A stretch of 64,000 nucleotides of DNA from Mesostigma viride (Eukaryota; Streptophyta; Mesostigmatophyceae; Mesostigmatales; Mesostigmataceae). A model generated the notes under the pieces. The model saw only the letters and a program-made list of their open reading frames with translations, was not told the DNA's origin and made no database searches. The position numbers were made by a program, and so were the translations under genes. The stretch spans positions 1,634,454 through 1,698,453 of the forward strand of contig RPFO01000225.1 in NCBI GenBank assembly GCA_009746045.1, read 5' to 3'. Of this stretch, positions 45,901-57,900 are shown one piece after another. The first letter of the stretch is position 1. Every line of letters begins with the position of its first letter.

Positions 45901-48900
45901 CTGTGTGCTGGCGCCTGCACCACCAGCTGGGCGTCCCCTCCTCCTCCAGCGAGCGTGGTGACGCCCACCCGGTTGTGTTCGGGGGGGGGCCGGTGAGTGC
46001 CGCGCGCGTGCTGGCAACCCTGAGTGATACACCCATGCATGTCCTGGCACCCTGGCTTGTTCTAGCACCCTGCATGCCACACGTGCGCGTTGTTTTTGTG
46101 TGGGGCTGCTGCACGGCCCTACCCCTGCATCAAAGAGGGGCATGGCCTGCCCTTGAGTACAGCCAGGGGGCCATGCCCGCCTCAAAACACACCCAGAGCA
46201 CCTCCATGCCGCACTCCTGGGGCCAGATGCTGACGGCTGCATGCCACACCTCCTGTTCTCGCTGTTTGTGGATGGGGGGGGCAAAGGGGGGCAAAGAGGG
46301 GACAGGAGGGCTAGGGCCGTGCATGCCTCGCTGCATGCCAGGTTTTGCTACACTGCGTGCTGGTGTCTGCCTCCTTGCATCCCCAAGAGTAGGTGTGCTG
46401 GCACGTCGGTCATGGGGCCTGCGATGTGCACGCAACGCTGATGCTGGTTGCGGCCGCTGATGTCACCACATTGCCCGCTCCCTGCAGGTGCTAACCGCCA
46501 ACCCGGAGCCCTTCTCCTCCTTGTTCGACGTCATCCTCATGGGCGATGGGGAGGAGCTGGTGGGCGACTTCCTGCTGGCCGTGGACGCAATGCGGGCCGG
46601 TGCTGGCAGTGGGAATGGCCCAGTGCCGCGGTTGGAGAGGCTAAAGGCCCTGGCTCAGGTGACGGATGACAGTGGAGGGTGCCACGGCAGGCCATTGGGG
46701 GGGGCACATATGCTCTCTGGATGGGGCCTGCTGCATTGTCGGTGCCAGGACTATGGCACAAGGGAGACTGTGCCTGGGTTTGTGATGGTGTACACAATGC
46801 GGGCGTGGCAGTTGCTGGTCGGGGGCTTGAGGTCCTAACGATTCTGGGCTGTGGCACCGAGAAATGTGAAGACTTATCCTACCTATCCTTGATGTTGCTG
46901 TAGTAGCATGCATCCCATTTTGTTTAAATATCCACCGCTCTCCTCGCACGCGCTGAAGTCAGGATGTGCACATCTGTGTGTGCTTTGGCATTTAGGAGGC
47001 ATATACCCTGATGCACTGTGTTTCTCACTGAGTGCTTCCATGCATCGATGCCATAGCACCCGCGGATAATTTTTTTCAATTTTTTTTTCAGTTTAAATAC
47101 TACTATGAAATAATTCTTTTTTTCACCTGAAAGATAAGTCTTCTGAAAATGTTAAATTTGATGAGAACAACCCAAAAATTACCACTTGTAATTGTGCTGG
47201 CCATGCAAAGTGTAGGCTGCACCCTAACTCATTCCCGGTACTTGCGTGTCATGTGCCATGCTGGGTGCACCCCCAAGGGACCAATTTCGCCGGATGTGAG
47301 CTGACCTGACCCTGCTGGATGCCGTTGCCTGTCCCCTGCCAGGTGCCGGGTGTGTATGTGCCGGCCCTCTACCAGGTGGACTACGCGGCACCTGATGGGT
47401 GCATCACAGCCATACGGCCCCTCCATGGTACGCAACACACCCGTCTGTGCTTGCAGAGCTGTTGGGAAGCTCACGAGGGTCGTAGGATGGTTTATGAGGG
47501 TCATAGGATGGTTTATGAGGGTCATAGGATGGTTTATGAGGGTCGTAGGATGGTTTATGAGGGTCATAGGATGGTTTATGAGGGTCGTAGGATGGTTTAT
47601 GAGGGTCATAGGATGGTTTGCGAGGGTCGTAGGATGGTTTATGAGGGTCGTAGCATAGGGAGGTTGCTCTTGTTCTGCAGGTGGAAGGGGTCCCTGCGGA
47701 CCATTTACGGAACACAAATTTAGTCCCCTCCCCTGTAAGCTTGTCGGGTTAAGCCTATGATTTTTATGCTGTTTCGTGGGTCGGGGTGTAGGGGGGTGCC
47801 AAAGTTTGCGCGAGTCTTTGTTCTTAGTGGGGCCGTTGGGCTGTCCCCCGGTGTTGCAGAAGTGACATTTGTCTGTTACTAGGGCGTGGTCACAAGGACT
47901 GCAGCTACCGATGATTGTGCTGATGGCATCCTGATGTGTCGGCCATCTGAGGAGGCCGTTTGCATGGAAGATTGTCCCATCATGAAGCTCGCTGGCGATG
48001 CCTCACAGTGTCGGCACCGCTTGTGCTGGTGCCCGCAACAGTGAACACATCCTTGGTGGCACATGCCAGCATTGCATGGGACCAGGGAACCCCTGGATGC
48101 ATACCCGGTTTCGCGGCCCGTTGTTGACCCCACACCGCGTGTGCGTGCGTGCGTGCCGGCTTCACCTGCTGCTGCCCCACCCTGGCTTGTGTGTGTGGCG
48201 GCTGCAGTCGGTGTCCCTCCCAAGGTGGAGAAGCGGACGTACCGCGGCGACACGCTCGCGTCGTCCTCCGTCATATCCCCGAGGATGGCGTGGGAGAACA
48301 TCTTCATGGTGGAGGTGAGAGGCGGGTGGGTGCACATGGGGTGGTGGTGGAATTTACAAGTCGCTTGCGTGACAAGATGCATGCTCCAGCTGTGTGGCAT
48401 GGCCAGCACTTGGAATCATCGCCTTGTGCCCTACATGGCGTGCCATCACGCCATCGGCGGCTATTTGGGCAGGGGCCTTGCGGTAGCATAAAGGTTCATA
48501 GCGCGGGGCAGGCTTGCCCACGAAGCCATGGGGAGACGAGGCACAGAGCAAGCATCTGTGTGCCCCCATAGCATGCTGGTTGCGGTGGAGAACCCTGGGT
48601 ACACAGCGTTGCATGAGGGTATGTCGTCGGTGCGGCGACGTGGGTCATGTGTGTTGACCCTAGGTGCTGGATGGCTCCCGCTTTTGAACGCAACCAGTGT
48701 TGGATCAGGTTGGCGACAACAACGATATGAGGAGAGGATAGCCGGGGTCTGGCTGGCCACCCGTGGTCTGTACGGAATCCACCGTGATCCGCTCACAGGA
48801 CTACCCTTGGCTAGGCGAGCTCCCCCCCTGCCCCATGCTTGCTTTCCCGCACCGCACAGATATGCAGCAGCGGTTCAGATCCAGCTGTGGTCAACACTCA

Positions 48901-51900
48901 ACACCCTTCTCGCATTTCGATAGCTTTGGTGCCGAGTGGACCGGTGTGTCGCACCCGTACGCACCATGAGCTCACCTAGTCCATCTCGCACAATCCGAAT
49001 TACTGGCACCGCTCTGCGGTAAAGAGCTTTTTCGCACTTGGGTTGTAGCTTGGGATGCCTTCGGATCAGGAGACCCATATGGCCGCGTAATCATGGCAGA
49101 GGTCCTAGTTCGAATCCGTGTTGGAGCTACTTGAACTTCCGTGTTTTTTGTGTCCCGGCGCTCGGCAGCATTAAGTTTACTATTTGTTGCTTGCCTCTAC
49201 AATATGCGGCACCGGTCGCCCCTGAACATCCCTCTGTGCTCTGCGCCATCGTTATCGTGCACCTGCCGTTGTCGTCACAAAACGCATGCCGTGGGGATCT
49301 CTGGCAACGTGTGGCTGAGCCGTGGCAAAGTTCTTGCGTGTGTGCGTGCGTGTGTGCATGCGTGCGTGTGTGCGTGCGTGCGTGCGTGCGTGTGTGCGTG
49401 CGTGTGTGCGTGCATGCGTGCATATCGTTTGCCATGCCCCCCCCCCCCCCCCCCCCGTGGTCGGCAGGTCGTGCGCAGCTGCCCCGAGATGTGCCGCTTT
49501 TGCCTCGCCAGCTACCTGACCCTGCCCTTCCGCACGGCGCCTGTGGACGATTCGCTGGTGCCCCTCATCCTGCGCGGCCTGGAGGTGGGTGGCGCGCGCA
49601 CATGCCATTTGTGCTGCGCGGCCTAGGGCTGGGATGAAAGAGAGTCATAAGGGCGCCGCTGCTCTGCCAGTACATGCCGCAAGGGGCAGTTTGCACGATG
49701 AGGAAAGTGTGGTGGCAAGTTGCCAGTTGATGCAGAAGGTGCGTCGCTGGGGCATGCCACGATCCACGGAGCATCTTTGGCCCCCTTCAAGCTGTGAACA
49801 TGTGGACGGTGAGGGGCCTCCACGGTCGTGCACGCTGGTGATTCGGTGCTGGTGATGCGGTGCTTGTGGTCGTCATCGTTTCGGGTTGTCATCATCTCTG
49901 GTTGCCATTCCGTGCAGTGGCTTGCTGCACGAGTTATACTGATTGCCGGGTAACGTTTTGCTAGCTGGATGCTACAGGTTTGCCAGGGATGTCCACACAA
50001 CGGGTAATGGCAGCTCTGGGGACATGTGGGTGGGCAGAGAAGGGTCACATAGAATGCTGCTTGGCTGGTGTGGGTTCCCGCCCCACCCATGCATTGGTGG
50101 ACCGCATGCCAGCGTGGGCCCGCAACCCACCGCTAACACCCAGCACGATGCGAGACCGTCCCCACGCTCTGTCTGGGTGCCCGCCGGCCCATGCCTGTGC
50201 ATGTGCACGCTTCATAGACCTGTGTGCACTTGCCATCCATGCCCCGGTGCTGCATGCAGCAACAGCCATTGCAGTACACACGCTGGCCACCCAGCCGGCG
50301 GTGTCAGCCGCTGGAAACATTTTAGCGACAATGCACCGACAATGCATTCAAACATGCCCATGCCGTTTCGTTTTGTGTTGCTTCTGTGCTTGCGGCGCGC
50401 GCCCCGTGTGCAGAAGACAGACCGGCTGGGCCTGCTGGGGGCCAGCGTGACGCAACACCCCGAGTTTCCGCGCCTGCTCGACTACCTCTGTCAGCCGCAG
50501 TTTGATCACGTGCGGCTCAGGTAGGGCTGCGCTCAGCTTAGGGTGGCTGCGCTCAAGTAGGGGGGAAGAGCTCAGGTTGGAGTTAGTACACATATTGGCC
50601 GGAATCCTTTTGCCACTCCTCTCTAAGGTTGCGGACCGGTATTTACCTGGAGATCACCACTCGCTGGTAGTGCGCATATTCAGGTTACCAGTTACTGGTT
50701 ACCGCTGGGTAATTCCAGCCCCGGAATCTTATAGCTGAGCGGCTACAGGATTCGGCCAATATTTGTACCAACTGGAAGGGGTGGCGCTCAGGTAGGGGGG
50801 CACTCAGGAAGGGGGGTGGCGCTCTGCTAGGGGGGCGCTCAGGCAGGTAGGAGTTAGCTGAGATACCTCGAGGATGACTTGTGGCCGGAGCCACACGGGG
50901 GGAACATAAAATGTGACCGGAGTTATTCTGGCGGAGACTGAATAACAGTGCCGAGCGCCGGGAGTGGCGCGACGCACACACGTGGACGCAAGTTACGTAG
51001 CCAGCTAGTCTGATGGACGTTTGGCGTAGTAACAGTGCTGAAGGTCTAGAAGCCTCTAGAGCCTGGACACGTGGCGGACAAATGTTACGTAGTACAATTG
51101 TCCTAGGGAACTCGTGTGAGTGATGTGTCACGACATATAATGTGTGCCCATTATTGGAGTGAATAATGACAAGGAACGCCCGATCCCTGGCGTCATTGCA
51201 TTCACTGTCTCTCACTGAGTTCCCAACGTCTCGCTCGCTCATCATTATCGAACTTGGATAACGATCGATGCCTCAAAACTGGACTCGAACAACAATGCTC
51301 GCCCCAACCCTCAGCGGGACGGGGCCGGAAATGGTCGGGGTCGGCCTCCTGCTCGTCAGGAGCCCCCCATCACCGCGAGACAACTGTTTACGGCACCGAG
51401 GAGGCTCCGAGGAGAACATCTCCTAGAATCTCCCCACAGCGACAACGGTGATGGGGGGCTCCTGACGAGCAGGAGGCCGACCCCGACCATTTCCGGCCCC
51501 GTCCCGCTGAGGGTTGGGGCGAGCATTGTTGTTTGAGTCCAATTTTGAGGCATCGATCGTTATCTATAAGTTAGTAAGTTATCTATAAGTTCGATAATGA
51601 TGAGCGAGCGAGACGTTGGGAACTCAGTGGGAGACAGTGAGACGCAATGACGCCAGGGATCAGGCGTTCCTTGTCATTATTCACTCCAATAATGGGCACA
51701 CATTATATGTCGTGACACATCACTCACACGAGTTCCCTAGGACAACTGTACTACGTAACATTTGTCCGCCACGTGTCCAGGCTCTAGAGGCTTCTAGACC
51801 TCCAGCACCGTTACTACGCCAAACGTCCATCAGACTAGCTGGCTACGTAACTTGCGTCCACGTGTGTGCGTCGCGCCACTCCCGGCGCTCGGCACTGTTA

Positions 51901-54900
51901 TTCAGTCTCCGCCAGAATAACTCCGGTCACATTTTATGTTCCCCCCGTGTGGCTCCGGCCACAAGTCAGCCTCGAGGTATCTCAGCTAACTGTAGGGGGG
52001 CAGCGCTCAAGTAGGGGAGCAGTCACGTGTGGGGGCGGCGCACGCCCGGCGCGGTAGCATGGGCGGTGCTGTGTGCTCAACACATCGCTAGTCACAGCTG
52101 GGCTGGGCTTTACTTAGGGCCATGAAATGGAAGGAACCCCTCCGTCGCTAACCTCCCCCGTACATTTCCATATGTATTCCTCACATGGTGGGAAGTTGGA
52201 GGGGTGGACAAGGTGGTGATGCCCCATCACGTGGGGCGTGGCCGTGGAAATACGTTGCTTGTGCCCTCCACGGCAATCAGGCGAGAGCCATGGGAGGAGC
52301 TCTCTGGCATGGTCCGGCCGGTTGGACCCAGGCGCTGCACGTCCACCCTCGCCCATATAGTGCCAGTTAATAGCGAGGTTTTGTTTCGTGCCCGAAAGCA
52401 TCCACAGCTCCTAGGGATGCCCTGGTGGTTAGCTTCTAGGTCTTGCCCATGGGCTCCCGCGCCTGTGGACATGCGGAACACGTCCTTGCCACCGTTCTCA
52501 TGTCCGCGGCGCCTGGTCTGCTCGTGGTGAAATGAGCTCATAGATGTCGTGTAAGCACCGGTGCACTCGGTGTATGGCTGGAACTGCTTGCTGCGTGCGC
52601 ACATCAGGGAACCATGGGTGCCGGCAGCCAGCTCCTGCATTTTCCCGTATCGCCGAGCAGCATGGTGGCATGGTGGCATGGTGGCGTGGTGGCATGGTGG
52701 CATGGTGGCATGGTGGCATGGTGGCATGGTGGCATGGTGGCATGGTGGCGTGGTGGCGTGGTGGCGTGGTGGCGTGGTGGCATGGTGGCATGGTGGCATG
52801 GTGGCATGGTGGCATGGTGGCATGGTGGCATGGTGGCATGGTGGCATGGTGGCATGGTGGCATGGTGGCATGGTGGCATGGTGGCATGGTGGCATGGTGG
52901 CATGGTGGCATGGTGGCATGGTGGCATGGTGGCATGGTGGCATGGTGGCATGGTGGCATGGTGGCATGGTGGCATGGTGGCATGGTGGCATGGTGGCATG
53001 GTGGCATGGTGGCATGGTGGCATGGTGGCATTGATGGCCTTGCATACAGGTGGGCTGCACAGGCAGACCTTTGCTGTGGCTGCTGAAGAAGTGACCTCTA
53101 GGGTTTGCCAGAGCTCTTCATGGTCCTTCAACACATAGCAGCGCTGGCCCTGTTCCCTTGGCCCCCGTGCATGCTGCCGCCCTCCCCCCCCCTCATGCCG
53201 CAGCATCGCGTCGGTGCGCGCTGGAACCGTCACGCCCGAGCTGACGGCGGCGCTCGCGCGGCGTGGCACGCGGTCGCTGACCATCGCGGTGGAGAGCGGA
53301 TCGCAGCGCATGCGCCAGATCATCAACAAGAAGGTGAGGCCCTCAGCCCGCCCGTGGACAGGCAGCTCGTGCTATGGTGGAGGGATGCGCGTTGGGAAGT
53401 GGCGCGGCGCGGGAATGCCGCTCTATTCCTCGTGCCTCTTTGGTTGCCAGCTGCCAAGCGATGGGTAGGTTTTTGCATGGGGCCATGGCACGTGTCGCTT
53501 CAGGCGCGTGCATGGCTGCGAGCATGCCCTCCCCTTGGCCCGCCCGCATCGCTGGGGTGGGCCTCCCCCGCACTGATCTTGCGATGGCCGCAGTCTGCGT
53601 GGCCCCAATCGCGGCAACCCTCCGATGGCTTGGCTGGCAACCTGCCATGGCCTTCCATATCACCCTGGCAGTGGGCAGGGTGTGCCATAATACAGTGTAG
53701 GCTGCCCCTTTAAGCACGCAAAGGGGTACGCCCGTGTTTTCGCAGTTTGTGGCATGCCCTTGTCTTCCCGCGGCGCTTCATGGGGTGAGATCGCAAGGGC
53801 ACCATTCCATGGATGTATGGATGGGCATATTTTTATATCTTTTTCCAGTATATTTTAGATGTCATAGTAGTATATAAATATATATGTTATAAATATTTAT
53901 GATACTACTAAATATAGTTATATTGTATTAATTTTTATACTACAGTAGTAAATGTTGACAACAACGAATCACCCAGTGGATGCCCTTGTGCCCCCGCTTG
54001 TGTGACCATCCCCCCTTCCATTTGCCCCACACCCCGTCGCCCTACTCATTCACCTGCTGCATGGCCTGCGTCGCCCCTGCCCCGTGTGCCCACTTTCCAA
54101 CCCCCGTCTGCACGGGGGTGCGTGCGCCACACGTGCTGGTTGCGGCTGCGGTCGCCAGCTGGATGAAGAGGAAATTCTGGCCGCCGCCACGCATGCGCAG
54201 GCTGGCGGGCTCAAGGGCCTGAAACTGTACGGGATGGTCGGCCTGCCAGGGGAGGTACGCCGCGGATTTTAAGTTAAGGGGCGGATGAAACGTAAAGGGG
54301 CAGATGTAAAGTGAAGGGGCTGCCCCGGTTTGTGGCAGATGCAATCGTAGAGAAATGTCTTGCGAATAATGTTTCCCGACTTAACTTCTTTGCTGATTGT
54401 TAGCCTGGTTGTGTGAGTATTTGATGGTCACGGTACGCTACCCTTGTTGTCACGGTAGTACTTTCTCGCCATCAGTGCCCCCGTCCGCCACCCTCATCTG
54501 TGGCCCCTTGTCACCACCAGCCCGCCTTGGCACACCGCTGGACAGTGGACGTTGTTGCCCGTTGTATTGATTTGGCGTGCAGTAAGTCGCCTTGCCCGTG
54601 CGCATGTGCACACCTGGTTTGCATGCACGTACTAAATGCTTCGCGGCTCCTACTAAATGCTTTGCGGTTCCTACCTGCGGACACCCGCTGCATCCAAGCA
54701 AATGCCTTGCCATGCCATCCAAGCGTTGACCGGCTCCTGCTTGTGGACACCCAGTACCTGACGGCCTGACTGCTGTGCACATGCAGACGTCGACCGATGT
54801 GGACTTGACGGTGGACCTGATGCGTCGCCTGCGCGAGACCGCGCCGCAGCTCCAGTTCACGCTCGGCTGCAGCACGTTTGTGCCCAAGGTGGGCGCGGGC

Positions 54901-57900
54901 GGGGGGGGCTTGCAGATTCACGCCCACACAGCCATGCATGCATGTAGTGCACGGCGCAGGATGCAGCGAGACGCCTGGCTGGCAAGGGTGTCCGCCCGAC
55001 GCCCACATGGGGCGCAGCGCTCTGCCCATGACCTCTCGTGGCAAGGCCTTGCCACGTGGGGCCGTGGACGTGGGATGGTGCTGGCTTGCGCTGGAAACCG
55101 GCTACTTTCGTCTGCACCATGGTCTTGCACCGTTCCCATCTGTTGTAATAGGAATACAAGTCATGTATTGTTGTAATAGGAATACGAGTCATGTATTGTT
55201 GTAATAGGAATACGAGTCATGTATTGTTGTAATAGGAATACGAGTTATGCTGCTGAGTAGCATATGCCACCGAGTGTAGGGTTGGTTTTCAACCACCTGT
55301 GGTCTGGTCATTACCAGCGGGCATTGCAGCCCCCGCAACATCAGCAGCAGGGTGGGCCCTGCATGCGGCCACACAGCCCCCCTATTAGGTGCCCCAAGTC
55401 CTGAAGGTAAGACCTCGGTGCATGCTGGCAGCCAGCCATGGAGTCCGCACCCGTTACTTACTGGGGTATGCCTGGCAACCCACTCCGTACGTGCCGTGCA
55501 TAGGGGCTACCTGTAAATACTTTGTGGTCGCCACCACAGGAATCTCCAAAAGCCAGGTAGCAAAACAGCCCTACATCGAGTTAGCAAAACCAGCACGTGG
55601 CAGATAGCTGGCACATGCCTCCAGTCCCATGTGCCTTGTTGTGCCGAGGGTGTGCCCTTGGTGCGTGATAGCGTGCAGGGGTACCCATCGGCCATGGAGG
55701 GGGTCCATCCGCCCGCCCCGGCATAGATATGTGCGTGGCCTGCCGGCCGGAACAAGCCGCGGATGTCGATCCAAACACATACGCTGCTACCCGTGTTTGC
55801 ACGATCGTGCTATTTGTGGCTGCACGGGCGCACACCCTCCTGCCTGCCCCCACCCACCAGTTACCCACCCACCCACCCACCCACCCACCCACCCACCTAC
55901 CCACCCACCCACCCACCCACCCACCCACCCACCCACCCACCACCCACCCACCCACCCACCCACCCACCCACCCACCCACCCACCCACCCCACCCACCCAC
56001 CCACCCACCCACCCACCCACCCACCCACCCACCCACCCACCCACCCGCCCGCCCACCCGCCCGCCCTCACACCCACCCACCCACCCACCCACCGCTTGCT
56101 GCAGTCGCACACGCCCTTCCAGTGGTACGGCGTGGAGCCTGAGAGCCAGAAGCGGCTGAACCAGCTCGATAAGGAGATGCGCAAGCTGGGCGTGGAGTTC
56201 CGGCCCGAGAGCTACAAGGATAGCGTCATTCAGGTGGGGGGTTGGAGGGGGCGTGTAGCCATACAGGGGGCGGGGAGGTCATGGCATCATGCTGGTATAA
56301 GGACAAGCCTATTTCGAGTTGAAAGTGCTATGGTTGCATTTTGCAATGAGACTAACAATGCAGCAAACGGGCTTTAGGATCACTAAGCTCCCAAGAAGAC
56401 CAGCATTTGATTAATACAAAAAGTGGAGCCCTGCCACAAACGCAGCAGTTACAGTGGCCCGAAGGTTTCTCAATCCGCACGCGGAAGCAAGAAGCCTCCA
56501 GGGTGGTAGGGAGGGAAAAGAAACAATTGCGGATCATTGCCAGCCTAGCTTGCTTAAGGCATGGTCCGCCGGCACACAAGCTATCATCATCCTAAATTAA
56601 TTAACACCGGCATGCATCACGCGCCGGCCTGAACAGTGCTGAAAACACCACTACAAATGATGTGGCCACGCACCCCCGGGCTAGTGCGATAACCGTACAG
56701 GTAGCTGTACAAGGTTCTCAAAATTGACAAACATGAATCTCGCCCATCGACCCTTTGGGCCCGTCCGAGTTCACTATACAATAATTAATCGCGACTCACT
56801 AAAACAATCAGTAAAAGATTCGTGAAGCAACCAGCCGACCCTACATGTCCCTAGCTTGGCACAGCCGGTGCAACCAATTACGAATCTTTGCAAGCAAGTC
56901 GTATAAAAACTACGGTTGATTTTTTCGGACCACTAATTAATAGCCTCCGACCCTTATGAACAACCGGGTCATTCAAGGAAAATTCAGGCGAGCATGAAAC
57001 CCTTTGTACAGAACGAATTAGGCAGCCCATGTCGCAGACAGCCTCCACATGCAGGCCAAGGCATAGCGGCCCTATCTTTCCCGGAAGCGTTAATAAAACA
57101 GTGTTCAGAGAAAATCAATTATTAGATCTATTAAAAATTGGACAACGCCGTGCAGGTACGCAACACCAGCGTTTCGCATCACACCGCACGTGCACAGGAG
57201 AAAGGGTGAGAACGGCGGCCCAAGTGGCACCGGACCCTTGTTTATGTGCGCAGGAAAAAGGGTGAGAACGGCGGCCCACGTGGCACCGGACCCTTGTTTA
57301 TGTGCGCAGGAGAAAGGGTGAGAACGGCGGCCCACGTGGCACCGGACCCTTGTTTATGTGCGCAGGGAAAAGGGTGAGAACGGCGGCCCACGTGGCACCG
57401 GACCCTTGTTTATGTGCGCAGGAGAAAGGGTGAGAACGGCGGCCCACGTGGCACCGGACCCTTGTTTATGTGCGCAGGAGAAAGGGTGAGAACGGCGGCC
57501 CACGTGGCACCGGACCCTTGTTTATGTGCACAGGAAAAAGGGTGAGAACGGCGGCCCACGTGGCACCGGACCCTTGTTTATGTGCACAGGAGAAAGGGTG
57601 AGAACGGCGGCCCACGTGGCACCGGACCCTTGTTTATGTGCGCAGGAGAAAGGGTGAGAACGGCGGCCCACGTGGCACCGGACCCTTGTTTATGTGCGCA
57701 GGAGAAAGGGTGAGAACGGCGGCCCACGTGGCACCGGACCCTTGTTTATGTGCGCAGGAGAAAGGGTGAGAACGGCGGCCCACGTGGCACCGGACCCTTG
57801 TTTATGTGCGCAGGAGAAAGGGTGAGAACGGCGGCCCACGTGGCACCGGACCCTTGTTTATGTGCACAGGAGAAAGGGTGAGAACGGCGGCCCACGTGGC

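Noticed and set aside
45185-46460. Open frames with repeated HRSPRGIRHLRTD.
   Set aside because: Translation of the 32-bp intronic repeat; only 45927-45992 fits the radical SAM protein.
49050-49125. tRNA gene suggested by GTTCGAATCC.
   Set aside because: No cloverleaf; the shared block with 9680-9790 fits a dispersed repeat.
52227-53329. His/Ala/Thr/Met/Pro/Cys repeat proteins.
   Set aside because: These are translations of the 8-bp intronic minisatellite.
55581-56377. Thr/His/Pro-rich or Gly/Trp/Val-rich repeat proteins.
   Set aside because: These come from the ACCC tract; only 56105-56233 is a real exon.
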